Origin: Fodinibacter sp963695175
GTDB lineage: Bacteria > Actinomycetota > Actinomycetes > Actinomycetales > Dermatophilaceae
DNA length: 64,000 bases
Assembly (NCBI GenBank): GCA_963695175.1
Contig: CAVOGG010000004.1
Span: forward strand, 1,116,001 to 1,180,000
Direction of reading: 5' to 3'
The first letter of the stretch is position 1, and each line of letters opens with the position of its first letter. Below the pieces are notes generated by a model, which saw nothing but the letters and a program-made list of their open reading frames with translations, was not told the DNA's origin and made no database searches. Of the stretch, positions 26,440 through 35,801 are shown piece by piece. The translations under genes were made by a program, and so were the position numbers.

Positions 26440-27861
26440 ATGTCAACGATGGAGATCCCCCTGGACACCGCCGGGCCGCAGGCCGCCGCCACCTGGCTCG
26501 CTGAGAGCTTCGCGAGCCTCGTCGAGGAACACGGCGTCCCCGGGGCAACGATCGCCGTGCTGGTGGGGGGCGAGGTCGCCACCGCCGCCGGCGGCGTCAC
26601 GAGTCTTGCCACGCAGGTGCCGGTCGACACCGAGACCGTGTTCCAGATCGGCTCCATCACGAAGATCTGGACCACGACGCTCGTCCTGCAGCTGGTCGAC
26701 GACGGGCTGCTCGACCTCGACGAGCCGCTGCTCGGCTACCTGCCCGAGCTGGTCATCGGCGACATGGAGGCCGCCAGGAAGCTCACCACGCGTCACCTGT
26801 TGACCCACACCGCAGGCTTCGAGGGAGACATCTTCACCGACACCGGCCGCGGTGAGGACGCCATCGAGAAGTACGTCGCCACGCTCACCGACCTCCCGCA
26901 GCTCTTCGCGCCGGGGGAGACCTTCTCCTACAACAACACCGCCTTCGTCGTGCTCGGTCGCCTCGTCGAGGTCCTGCGGGGCATGCCGTACGACGACGTG
27001 CTCCTCGAGCGGATCGTGAAGCCCCTGGGTCTCCAGCGCGTCAGCCCGAGCCCGTACGAGGCGATCCGGCACCGGGCGGCCACCGGCCACGTCGCCGGTG
27101 AGGACGGGGAGCTGGAGCCGGCGACCTCCTGGGCGCTCGCGCGCTCGAACGCTCCGGCGGGGTCGATGCTGGCGATGACCCCCTCCGACCTGCTCGGCTT
27201 CGTGCGGATGCACCTCGACCGCGGCGTCGCACCGGACGGCACCCGGGTGCTCAGCGCCGCGTCGGTGCAGGCGATGCAGACCCGCGAGGTCGACCTGCCC
27301 CGCCTCGCCGGCATGGGCGACGCCTGGGGCCTCGGCTGGGAGCTGTTCGACACGCCGCAGGGCACCGTGGTCGCCCATGACGGCGGCACGATCGGCCAGG
27401 CCGCCTTCCTGCGGGTGGTCCCCGACGCGGGCGTCGCGATCGCGATGCTCACCAACGGTGGCGACTTCTTCGGCCTCTTCAACGACGTGGTCGCGACGCT
27501 GCTCACCCGGCTCACCGGAATCGAGCTGCCGGCACGTCCGACCCCGCCGGCGGACCCCCGACAGGTGGACGTCAGCCGCTACCTGGGTCGCTACGCCGAC
27601 ACCATCTACGACATCACCGTCAGCCAGGACCCGGACGGCACGGTCTGGCTCGACCGCCGGCCCAAGGACATCCACGCGGAGATCGGGGAGAAGCCGATCC
27701 GCTTCGAGCTCGTCCATTTCGCCGACGACAGCCTCATCACCGTCGAGGCCTACCACGGCATCCACGTCGTCTTCGCCTTCATCGGCTCGGTGACGAGCGC
27801 CTCGGGCGTCGACCAGGCGAAGTACGTCCACTACGGCCGTGTGGTCGCCCGCGTCGAATGA
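26440..27861 (+). CDS. Serine hydrolase, beta-lactamase/D-aminopeptidase family (first copy)
   Basis: The 473-residue protein has the penicillin-binding fold with catalytic S72-x-x-K75 (GSITK), Y164-N-N166 (SYNNTAF) and a late AHDGGTIGQ standing in for the KTG box. The last 110 residues form a beta-rich C-terminal domain as in class C-like peptidases (D-aminopeptidase, esterase EstB type). No signal peptide is visible, so it acts in the cytoplasm. It begins the rightward run of genes and is similar to the second copy at 33232. Hydrolysis of D-residue peptides or amides is inferred from the locus. Confidence 0.87.
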   Translation: MSTMEIPLDTAGPQAAATWLAESFASLVEEHGVPGATIAVLVGGEVATAAGGVTSLATQVPVDTETVFQIGSITKIWTTTLVLQLVDDGLLDLDEPLLGYLPELVIGDMEAARKLTTRHLLTHTAGFEGDIFTDTGRGEDAIEKYVATLTDLPQLFAPGETFSYNNTAFVVLGRLVEVLRGMPYDDVLLERIVKPLGLQRVSPSPYEAIRHRAATGHVAGEDGELEPATSWALARSNAPAGSMLAMTPSDLLGFVRMHLDRGVAPDGTRVLSAASVQAMQTREVDLPRLAGMGDAWGLGWELFDTPQGTVVAHDGGTIGQAAFLRVVPDAGVAIAMLTNGGDFFGLFNDVVATLLTRLTGIELPARPTPPADPRQVDVSRYLGRYADTIYDITVSQDPDGTVWLDRRPKDIHAEIGEKPIRFELVHFADDSLITVEAYHGIHVVFAFIGSVTSASGVDQAKYVHYGRVVARVE

Positions 27862-27935
27862 CGCCTCCCCGGTCGAGCCAGCCCAGCCCAGCACATCCGC
27901 ATCGCACCGCCCACCCTGATGAAAAAGGAATGCCC

Positions 27936-29531
27936 ATGAGACCTGTCCGGTCGAGCGTCATCCTGGCGCTCTCCCTCTCCGTGGCCGCCGTCGGCCTCAC
28001 CGCCTGCGGTGAGTCCGACGACGGCGCCAGCACCAGCACCAGCAAGTACGTCGACGGCAAGACGTTCACGCTGGCGCTCTCCGCCGACCCCGGGGCGCTC
28101 GACCCCCAGGGCAGCGCGTCGAGCCCGCTCTTCCAGGTCACCAAGTTCGCCTACGACACCCTGGTCTCGGTCGACGCCAAGGGGCAGGTCGCCTCCGGCC
28201 TCGCGTCGAAGTGGTCGGTCAACGGCACCACGGTCACGTTCGAGATCGGGTCCGCCCCCACCTGCGCGGACGGTGCGCCGTTCACCGCGCAGACCGCGGC
28301 AGACAACATCAGCTATGTCGAGGACCCGAAGAACAAGAGCCCGTTCCTCGGTGTGTTCGTGCCGGCGGGTGCCACGGCCAAGGCCAGCGGCAGCACGGTC
28401 ACGGTCACCCTCGCCTCCGCGTCGCCCTTCGTGCTGGACTCCTTCGCGAACCTGCCGATGGTCTGCGACGCCGGGATGAAGGACCGCGCCTCGCTCAAGG
28501 CCGGCACGGACGGCACCGGTCCCTACACCCTCAAGGAGGCCGTGCCCGGGGACCACTACACCTACGCGATCCGCACGGGCTACACCTGGGGCCCGGCCGG
28601 CGCCACGACCGCCACGACGGGCATGCCCGCGACCATCCAGGTCAAGATCGTGACCAACGAGACGACGGCGGCCAACCAGCTCCTCTCCGGCGCGCTCAAC
28701 GCCGCGGCCATCCACGGGCCGGATGCCGCCCGTCTCGAGGCAGCCAAGCTCGACCACGACGACGCCCAGGCGATCGTCGGCGAGCAGTGGTACAACCACG
28801 ACAAGGCCCACGCCACCTCCGACCCGGCGGTTCGGCAGGCCCTGACGCAGGCGCTGGACCTGGCCCAGCTGCAGAAGGTGATCACCTCCGACCGTGGCGG
28901 CCCGGCGACCCAGCTCGCCGTCGTCGCGCCGGCCGCCTGCACCGGTACGTCGCTCGAGGGCAACGTCCTCGGCACGGACCTGGCTGCCGCCGAGTCGGCG
29001 CTCGACTCCGCCGGCTGGGTCAAGGGCGCCGACGGCATGCGCGCCAAGGCCGGGAAGCCGCTGTCGCTCTCCTTCATCTACGACTCCTCGCTCGGCTCCG
29101 GCGGCAGCGCGGCCTCAGAGCTCGCGGTGGACGCGTGGAAGAAGATCGGCGTCGCCGTCAAGGCCAAGCAGCTCGACGAGAACGGCGTGGTCAACTCGAT
29201 GTTCGGCACCGGCGACTGGGACGTCTCCTGGGAGCCGCTCAACCTCAACACGCCCGAGCAGGGTGTCCCGTTCTTCTCAGGCCCCAGCGTGAAGGACGGC
29301 GGCAACAACATGTCCGGCATCACCAACGCTGACTACGACGCGGGTGTGCAGAAGGCGATGGGCAAGGTCGGCGCCGAGAGCTGCCCCGACTGGCTGGCTG
29401 CCGAGGGTGCGCTGTTCAAGGCGAACGACGTGGTCCTGTTCGCCAACAGCCTCCTGCCGTTCTTCGCCAAGGGCGCCGAGATGGACGTCCTCGGCAGCGT
29501 GGTGCCCACCAGCATCCGGATGCTCGGCTGA
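27936..29531 (+). CDS. Dipeptide/oligopeptide ABC transporter substrate-binding lipoprotein
   Basis: The ATG at 27936 is preferred to 27930 because AAAAGG lies at a suitable distance. A signal peptide with lipobox GLTAC places the lipidated cysteine at residue 24. The mature 500 residues match family-5 extracellular solute-binding proteins (FTLALSADPGALDPQGSASS, FAYDTLVSVDAKGQVASGLA). It captures peptides or related ligands outside the membrane. It precedes the cognate permease by 16 bases. Confidence 0.9.
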   Translation: MRPVRSSVILALSLSVAAVGLTACGESDDGASTSTSKYVDGKTFTLALSADPGALDPQGSASSPLFQVTKFAYDTLVSVDAKGQVASGLASKWSVNGTTVTFEIGSAPTCADGAPFTAQTAADNISYVEDPKNKSPFLGVFVPAGATAKASGSTVTVTLASASPFVLDSFANLPMVCDAGMKDRASLKAGTDGTGPYTLKEAVPGDHYTYAIRTGYTWGPAGATTATTGMPATIQVKIVTNETTAANQLLSGALNAAAIHGPDAARLEAAKLDHDDAQAIVGEQWYNHDKAHATSDPAVRQALTQALDLAQLQKVITSDRGGPATQLAVVAPAACTGTSLEGNVLGTDLAAAESALDSAGWVKGADGMRAKAGKPLSLSFIYDSSLGSGGSAASELAVDAWKKIGVAVKAKQLDENGVVNSMFGTGDWDVSWEPLNLNTPEQGVPFFSGPSVKDGGNNMSGITNADYDAGVQKAMGKVGAESCPDWLAAEGALFKANDVVLFANSLLPFFAKGAEMDVLGSVVPTSIRMLG

Positions 29532-29547
29532 TCGGGGCTGACCGACC

Positions 29548-30558
29548 ATGACAACACTGACACCGGCAGCCGCTCCGCTCCGGCCCGTGACGAAGCCGCA
29601 GAGCCGGCTGGGCGGAAGGTGGACACGCTTCGCGCTTCGACGTACGGGGCGGCTGCTGGTGTCGCTGTGGGTCCTGGTCACCCTGGCGTTCCTGATGATC
29701 CACCTGGTCCCGGGCGACCCGGTCCGGGCGGCGCTCGGGATGAACGCACCGACCGAGCTGGTCGAGGCCAAACGGCAGGCGCTCGGCCTCGACGACCCGC
29801 TGCTCACGCAGTACGTGCACTACCTGGGCAACCTGCTCCACGGCGACCTGGGTGAGTCGATCACCACCCAGCTGCCGGTCTCGGAGACGATCGCCCAGCG
29901 GCTCCCGGCGACCGCGTCCCTGGCGGTCCTCGCGTTCGTCGTCGCGATCCTGGTCGCCGTTCCGCTCGGCGTCGCGGTCGCGGTCGCGACCAGGCGCGGC
30001 CGGCGCCGCCGGACCGAGCTGGCCTTCGCCGGCAGCAGCGTCGTGCTCGGCTCGATCCCGGACTTCCTCGTGGGCGTCGCCCTCGTCGCTGTCTTCGCGG
30101 TCAACCTCGGGTGGTTCCCGGTCGCAGGTCGCACGGACGCATCGTCGTACGTCCTGCCCGTGCTGGCCCTGGCCCTCGGGTCAGCGGCGGTCCTGGCCCG
30201 CATCGTCCGCGTCGAGATGCTCTCGGTGCTGGAGGCCGACTACGTCCGCACGGCCCGGGCGAAGAGGCTCCCAGCCCTGCGCATCAACCTGAGGCACGCG
30301 CTCCCCAACGCCGTCACGGCGACGCTCACCCTCGGCGGCATGCTGCTGGCCTCGATGATCGCCGGCACCGTGCTGGTCGAGAACGTCTTCGCGTGGCCCG
30401 GCCTGGGCAGCACGATCGTGCAGTCGATCGTGACCAAGGACTACCCGGTCGTGCAGGGCACCGTCCTCGTCTACGGGTTCGGTGTGCTCTTCATCAACAC
30501 CCTGGTCGACGTCGCGCTCGCCGTGCTCGATCCCCGTTCCACGATTGGTGAGCAGTGA
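29548..30558 (+). CDS. ABC transporter permease (DppB type)
   Basis: The 336-residue membrane protein has six hydrophobic segments. It shows the DppB N-terminal pattern (LWVLVTLAFLMIHLVPGDPVRAALG) and the coupling EAA-like loop EADYVRTARAKRLPALRINLRHALPNA. It forms the channel with the permease half of the next protein. The stop overlaps the next start by one base. Confidence 0.92.
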   Translation: MTTLTPAAAPLRPVTKPQSRLGGRWTRFALRRTGRLLVSLWVLVTLAFLMIHLVPGDPVRAALGMNAPTELVEAKRQALGLDDPLLTQYVHYLGNLLHGDLGESITTQLPVSETIAQRLPATASLAVLAFVVAILVAVPLGVAVAVATRRGRRRRTELAFAGSSVVLGSIPDFLVGVALVAVFAVNLGWFPVAGRTDASSYVLPVLALALGSAAVLARIVRVEMLSVLEADYVRTARAKRLPALRINLRHALPNAVTATLTLGGMLLASMIAGTVLVENVFAWPGLGSTIVQSIVTKDYPVVQGTVLVYGFGVLFINTLVDVALAVLDPRSTIGEQ

Positions 30559-32471
30559 TGATGTCCCAGCGATGGTCCCGCATCCTCAAGACCCCGGTCG
30601 GCATCGTCGGGCTGGGCCTGCTCACGCTCATCGTGCTGCTGGCGGTCTTCGCCCCGATCCTGTGGGGCGACAAGGCCAGTGCCGTGGACACGGAGAACCT
30701 GCTGGCCGGCCCGTCGGCGCAGCACTGGTTCGGCACCGACAACCTGGGCCGCGACCTGTTCTACCGGGTCCTGGTCGCCACGCGGCTCTCGCTGATGCTG
30801 ACGCTGGCGGCGACCACGCTCGGAACGGTGATCGGACTCGTGCTCGGCACCGCGCCCCTGCTGCTCGGCGGGCGGCTCGGGCGGCTCGTCACCGCCTTCG
30901 TCAACGTCTTCGTCGCGTTCCCCGGCCTCCTCCTCGTCCTCGTCTTCGCCGTCATCTTCGGCGTCGGCGCCAGGGGTGCGGTGCTGGCGATCGGCCTCGC
31001 GGTCGCTCCCGGCCTCGCCCGCCTGTGCCAGACGCTCGTCGCCGGTGTCGCCGGGCTCGAGTACGTCGCCGCGGCGCGCATCGCGGGTGTCAACCGGTTC
31101 CGGATCATGGGCCGGCACGTCCTGCCCAACGTGGCGGAGCCGCTCATCGTGAACGTGACCATCACCGCCGGCGCCATCCTGCTGAGCTTCGCCGGGCTGT
31201 CCTTCCTCGGGCTCGGCGTCCAGGCGCCGGAGTACGACTGGGGCCGGCTGATGCAGGACGGCCTGAGCGGCATCTACGTCCACCCGCTCGCCGCGCTCGC
31301 CCCGGGCCTCATGGTGGTCCTGGCCGGTCTCGCCTTCAACCTCACCGGCGAGGCGATCGCCGGGGTGTTCGGGATCTCAGCGACAACGGGCGCCGGCACG
31401 CTGCAGGTGCCGACCGGCGAGACCCCCGCCACCACCCTCCACCACGACCACGCGGCCGACCGCGACCTGGTGCTCGACGTACGCGATCTCTCTGTCTCCT
31501 TCCCGGGCGTGAACGGCCCGGTGCGCCCGGTGCGCGGCGTCTCGTTCTCCATCGCTGTCGGCGAGGCCGTCGGTGTCGTGGGCGAGTCGGGATCCGGCAA
31601 GTCGCTCACGGCGTTGTCGATCGCCGGGCTGGTCGAGGAGCCGGGACGCGTCGACGCCCGGCACCTCACCTTCTGCGGGACCGACCTGCTCGGGGCACCG
31701 GCGGACGGTCAGAACCACGACAAGCTCCTGGGCACCTCGCTCGCCGTCGTCTTCCAGGACCCGATGACCTCGTTCAACCCCACGATGCGGATCGGCGCCC
31801 AGCTGGCCGAGGTCGGCCGTCACCACCAGGGACTCGACCGCAAGGAGGCATCCGACCGCGCCGTCGACCGCCTGCGGGCCGTCCGCGTCAACGACCCCGA
31901 GCGCCGGGCCCGCCAGTACCCCTTCGAGTTCTCGGGCGGCATGCGTCAACGCGCCATGATCGGCATGGGCCTGATGGGGAGCCCGCGCCTCATCATCGCG
32001 GACGAGCCGACGACCGCCCTCGACGTCACGGTGCAGAGCCAGGTGCTGGAGCTGCTCCAGGACGTCCGCCGCGAGGAGGGGGCCGCTCTTCTCCTCATCA
32101 GCCACGACGTCTCGGTCGTCGCCGACGTCTGCGACCGGGTGCTCGTCATGTATGCCGGCCGGGTCGTCGAGGACCTTCCGACGGCCGATCTGCGCACCCG
32201 GGCACGCCACCCCTACACCCGCGCGCTCGTTGCCGCGGTGCCGGACATGACCACCGACGTCGACGCCCCGCTGGCCACCATCCCAGGCCACCCGATCGAG
32301 CCGGCCCAGGTCCCGACCGGATGCGCGTACGCCGCGCGGTGCCCGCTCGCCACCGACCTCTGCCGCGAGCAGGACCCGACCCTGACGGCCGACCCGAGCG
32401 GGAGCCGCGTGGCCTGCTGGCACGCGACGGAGCCTGCCGACCTCCTGATGGCCGAGGGGGCCCGCGTATGA
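30558..32471 (+). CDS. Fused ABC permease and ATPase (DppC-DppD type)
   Basis: One 637-residue chain combines two usually separate subunits. Residues 1-275 form a DppC permease (GTDNLGRDLFYRVL, EAA loop EYVAAARIAGVNRFRIMGRH). Residues 300-637 form an ATPase with Walker A GESGSGKS near 342, signature FSGGMRQR near 458 and Walker B LIIADEPTTALD near 477. The C-terminus carries the cysteine-containing oligopeptide-type tail PTGCAYAARCPL. The linker at 270-300 is hydrophilic with no break. Known but uncommon, the fusion fixes one permease/one ATPase stoichiometry. It overlaps the next ATPase gene by four bases. Confidence 0.92.
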   Translation: MMSQRWSRILKTPVGIVGLGLLTLIVLLAVFAPILWGDKASAVDTENLLAGPSAQHWFGTDNLGRDLFYRVLVATRLSLMLTLAATTLGTVIGLVLGTAPLLLGGRLGRLVTAFVNVFVAFPGLLLVLVFAVIFGVGARGAVLAIGLAVAPGLARLCQTLVAGVAGLEYVAAARIAGVNRFRIMGRHVLPNVAEPLIVNVTITAGAILLSFAGLSFLGLGVQAPEYDWGRLMQDGLSGIYVHPLAALAPGLMVVLAGLAFNLTGEAIAGVFGISATTGAGTLQVPTGETPATTLHHDHAADRDLVLDVRDLSVSFPGVNGPVRPVRGVSFSIAVGEAVGVVGESGSGKSLTALSIAGLVEEPGRVDARHLTFCGTDLLGAPADGQNHDKLLGTSLAVVFQDPMTSFNPTMRIGAQLAEVGRHHQGLDRKEASDRAVDRLRAVRVNDPERRARQYPFEFSGGMRQRAMIGMGLMGSPRLIIADEPTTALDVTVQSQVLELLQDVRREEGAALLLISHDVSVVADVCDRVLVMYAGRVVEDLPTADLRTRARHPYTRALVAAVPDMTTDVDAPLATIPGHPIEPAQVPTGCAYAARCPLATDLCREQDPTLTADPSGSRVACWHATEPADLLMAEGARV

Positions 32472-33235
32472 GCACGCTCGAGTTCGACCACGTGACGGTC
32501 CGCTACGGCGCGAGCACCGTGCTCGACGACGTGAGCCTGACCGTTCCGGACGGCCAGATCGTCGGGCTGGTCGGTGAGTCCGGGTCGGGCAAGTCCACGC
32601 TCGCGAAGGCGGCCGTCGGGCTCGCGCCCGTGCACGGCGGGCAGATCCTGCTCGACGGTGAGCCGATCCGCCTGCGCGGCCGGCACCGGCCGGTCCAGAT
32701 GGTCTTCCAGGACCCGTTCTCCTCCCTCGACCCGAGGATGACCATCGGGGAGAGCATCGCCGAGGCGCTGTACCGGCCCACATCGGGACGCCGCTCACGC
32801 GGCGCCCGTCGCGACGAGATCGCGCGGCTCCTCGAGCTGGTCCATCTCGACCCGGACCGGTCCGGGCAGCTGCCCGGACAGCTCTCCGGCGGCCAGCGGC
32901 AGCGCGTCGCGCTCGCCCGGGCGCTCGCCGGCCGGCCCCAGCTGGTCATCGCCGACGAGATCACCTCCGCCCTGGACGTCTCCGTGCAGGGCGCGGTGCT
33001 CAACCTCGTCCGGGAGATGCAGCGCGAGCTGGGGCTCTCGATGCTCTTCATCTCCCACAACCTGGCGGTCGTCCGCTACGTCGCCAGCCAGGTGGCCGTC
33101 CTCGAGGGCGGCCGGATCGTCGAGTACGGCCCCACGACCGAGGTGCTCGGACGTCCCCAGCACGACTACACCCGCCAGCTGCTGGCCGCCATCCCCGGTG
33201 GCCACGACATCCCCACCAAGGAGACCAGCGCATGA
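32468..33235 (+). CDS. ABC transporter ATP-binding protein (DppF type)
   Basis: The 255-residue ATPase has Walker A GESGSGKST near residue 37, signature LSGGQRQR and Walker B LVIADEITSALD. It is the second nucleotide-binding subunit of the peptide transporter, pairing with the fused permease-ATPase. The start overlaps the preceding gene and the stop overlaps the following serine hydrolase (both ATGA), so transport and hydrolysis are produced together. Confidence 0.92.
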   Translation: MSTLEFDHVTVRYGASTVLDDVSLTVPDGQIVGLVGESGSGKSTLAKAAVGLAPVHGGQILLDGEPIRLRGRHRPVQMVFQDPFSSLDPRMTIGESIAEALYRPTSGRRSRGARRDEIARLLELVHLDPDRSGQLPGQLSGGQRQRVALARALAGRPQLVIADEITSALDVSVQGAVLNLVREMQRELGLSMLFISHNLAVVRYVASQVAVLEGGRIVEYGPTTEVLGRPQHDYTRQLLAAIPGGHDIPTKETSA

Positions 33236-34635
33236 CCACGAACCGCCCCGACCTCGACACCGCCCACTGGGAAGCCCGGTTCGCCGCGCTCGTGGAGAAG
33301 CACGGCATCCCCGGTGCCCAGCTCGGCATCCTGCGCCTGGGTGCCGACGGCGCCGAGGACGAGGTCTTCACGACCGCGACCGGCGTCCTGCACGCCGGCA
33401 CCGGCCAGGTCGCCACGCCCGACTCGGTCTTCCAGATCGGCTCCGTCTCCAAGGTGTGGACCGCGACCGTCGTCATGCAGCTGGTCGACGAGGGCAGGTT
33501 CGCGCTGGACACCCCGGTGGTCGAGATCCTCCCGGAGCTCGCGCTGCGCGACACGGAGGTCACCAAGAAGGTCACGGTCTGGAACCTGCTGACCCACACC
33601 AGCGGCATCGACGGCGACGTGTTCACCGACACCGGCCGCGGTGACGACGCGCTCGAGAAGTACGTCGGCCAGCTCGGTGACGCGGCGCAGAACCACCCCA
33701 TCGGTGCGACCTGGTCCTACTGCAACTCCGGCTTCTCCGTGCTCGGCCGGATCATCGAGGTCGTCACCGGACAGACCTGGGACGAGGCGATGAAGGAGCG
33801 GCTCTTCAGCCCCCTCGGCCTGACCCACACCACGACCCTGCCCGAGGAGGCGATGGTCTTCGGGCACGCGATGGGCCACCTCACCGGCGGCGACGACCCG
33901 CAGACCGCCCCGGTCTGGGGCCTGCCACGCTCGGTCGGGCCGGCCGGGCTGATCACGTCACGTCCCGAGGACGTGCTCGCCTTCGCACGGATGCACCTGA
34001 CCGGCGGCCTGGCCCAGGACGGCACCCGCGTCCTCTCGCAGGAGAGTGTCGCCACCATGGCCGACTACCAGACCGAGTGCCCTGAGAAGATCCTGCTCGG
34101 CGACTCGTGGGGCCTGGGCTGGTTCCGCTGCGACTGGAACGGTCACCGCGCGATCGGTCACGACGGCAACACGATCGGCCAGGCCGCGTTCCTGCGGCTG
34201 CTGCCCGAGGCCGGCATCGCCGTCTCGATGAACACCAACATCGGCAGCGCGATCACGCTCTACCAGGAGCTCTACGAGGAGATCTTCTCCGCGCTGGCCG
34301 ACGTGCACCTCCCCGCGCCGTTCGAGCTGCCGACCGAACCGGTCACGGTCGACCCGACGCCGTACCTGGGCACCTACGCCCGCGAGTCCGTCGTCGAGGA
34401 GGTCTACCTCGAGGACGGCAAGACCTGGATGCGGACCACGGTCTCCGGGCCGGTCGCCGAGGCGTCCGGCGGCGCGGAGCCCGAGGTGCACGAGCTGATC
34501 CCGGTCGGCGATGCCCTCTTCGCGGTCAAGCCCGACAAGAGCGCGGCGTACTACCCCGTCCGGTTCTACGCCCTGCCGACGGGCGAGGAGTACATCCACT
34601 TCGGCGCCCGCGCCACTCCCAAGAGGCTTGCATGA
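33232..34635 (+). CDS. Serine hydrolase, beta-lactamase/D-aminopeptidase family (second copy)
   Basis: The 467-residue product has S71-V-S-K74, a Y-C-N motif (SYCNSGF) and GHDGNTIGQ. It shares extended similarity with the copy at 26440, for example LLTHTSGIDGDVFTDTGRG versus LLTHTAGFEGDIFTDTGRG. No signal peptide is seen. Two paralogues flanking one peptide transporter suggest they process different imported peptides, perhaps those with D-residues. It overlaps the transporter and M20 peptidase genes by four bases each. Confidence 0.87.
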   Translation: MTTNRPDLDTAHWEARFAALVEKHGIPGAQLGILRLGADGAEDEVFTTATGVLHAGTGQVATPDSVFQIGSVSKVWTATVVMQLVDEGRFALDTPVVEILPELALRDTEVTKKVTVWNLLTHTSGIDGDVFTDTGRGDDALEKYVGQLGDAAQNHPIGATWSYCNSGFSVLGRIIEVVTGQTWDEAMKERLFSPLGLTHTTTLPEEAMVFGHAMGHLTGGDDPQTAPVWGLPRSVGPAGLITSRPEDVLAFARMHLTGGLAQDGTRVLSQESVATMADYQTECPEKILLGDSWGLGWFRCDWNGHRAIGHDGNTIGQAAFLRLLPEAGIAVSMNTNIGSAITLYQELYEEIFSALADVHLPAPFELPTEPVTVDPTPYLGTYARESVVEEVYLEDGKTWMRTTVSGPVAEASGGAEPEVHELIPVGDALFAVKPDKSAAYYPVRFYALPTGEEYIHFGARATPKRLA

Positions 34636-35801
34636 CGACGCTCGGCGACACTCATCGGGTCGAGCCCGCCCTCGACGCGCTCCTCGCGGACCTGCGCGAG
34701 CTGGTCGAGTGCGAGTCGCCGTCCAACGACCTCGCCGCCGTCGAACGCTCGGCGGACCTGGTCGCGCGGCTCGGCACGGAACGCCTCGGCCTCGCGCCGG
34801 AGCGCATCGTGGTCGACGGTGTTCACCACCTGCGCTGGCGGCTCGGTTCGCCGACGGCACCGGGACGTGTCCTGGTGCTGGCGCACCACGACACGGTGTG
34901 GCCGCTGGGCACGCTCGCGCGGGCACCGTTCACCATCGCCGACGGGGTGCTGCGCGGGCCGGGATGCTTCGACATGATCGCCGGCCTGGTGATGGCCCTG
35001 CACGCCATCGGTGACCTGGGCGAGCGCGACGGCGTGACCCTGCTGGTGACCGGTGACGAGGAGCTCGGCTCTGCGAGCTCACGTGAGCTGATCGAGGAGG
35101 AGGCCCGCCGCGCCGAGGCCGTGCTCGTGCTCGAGGCCTCGGCCGACGGGGGTGCGCTCAAGACCGCCCGCAAGGGCGCGTCGCTCTACGAGATCGGTAT
35201 CACCGGCCATGCCGCCCATGCCGGGCTGGAGCCGCAGAAGGGGGTCAACGCGACCCTCGAGCTGGCGCATCAGGTGCAGATGGTCGCGGCCCTGGCCGAC
35301 CCTGGTGCCGGCACCACGGTGACGCCCACGGCGGCGGCGTCCGGCACCACCCTCAACACGGTGCCGGCCTTCGCCCGGTTCGCGGTCGACGTACGGGCGT
35401 GGACGGCGTCGGAGCAGGAGCGCGTCGACGCCGCGTTGCACAGGCTCCGGCCGGTGCTGCCCGGGGCTGAGGTCCAGGTCAGCGGAGGCATCAACAGGGC
35501 TCCGCTGGAGGAGAGTTCGTCGTTGCCACTCTTCGAGCGGGCGCGGGCGATCGCCGCACGGCTCGGGCTGCCCGAGCTGACCCGGGCGGCCGTCGGCGGC
35601 GCCTCGGACGGCAACTTCACCGCCGGTGTCGGCGTCCCGACCCTCGACGGGCTCGGAGCAGTCGGCGGAGGTGCCCACGCCGAGGACGAGCACGTGCTCG
35701 TCGATCGGCTGGCCGAGCGGACCCTGCTGCTCCGGGTGCTGATCGAGGACCTGCTGACCGCCTCGTGGCCACTGAACCAGGAGCACGACGATGACCACTG
35801 A
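34632..35801 (+). CDS. M20 family metallopeptidase (carboxypeptidase/desuccinylase type)
   Basis: The 389-residue di-zinc peptidase has LAHHDTVWPLG (metal His86 and Asp88), GPGCFDMIAG (bridging Asp114) and VTGDEELGS (catalytic Glu143, Glu144). The dimerisation domain begins GITGHAAHAGLEPQKGVNA. M20 enzymes include glutamate carboxypeptidases and N-succinyl-amino-acid desuccinylases. Next to a GNAT and a racemase-like enolase, a desuccinylase/deacylase producing the free L-amino acid is attractive, but substrate preference cannot be read directly. Confidence 0.88.
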   Translation: MTTLGDTHRVEPALDALLADLRELVECESPSNDLAAVERSADLVARLGTERLGLAPERIVVDGVHHLRWRLGSPTAPGRVLVLAHHDTVWPLGTLARAPFTIADGVLRGPGCFDMIAGLVMALHAIGDLGERDGVTLLVTGDEELGSASSRELIEEEARRAEAVLVLEASADGGALKTARKGASLYEIGITGHAAHAGLEPQKGVNATLELAHQVQMVAALADPGAGTTVTPTAAASGTTLNTVPAFARFAVDVRAWTASEQERVDAALHRLRPVLPGAEVQVSGGINRAPLEESSSLPLFERARAIAARLGLPELTRAAVGGASDGNFTAGVGVPTLDGLGAVGGGAHAEDEHVLVDRLAERTLLLRVLIEDLLTASWPLNQEHDDDH

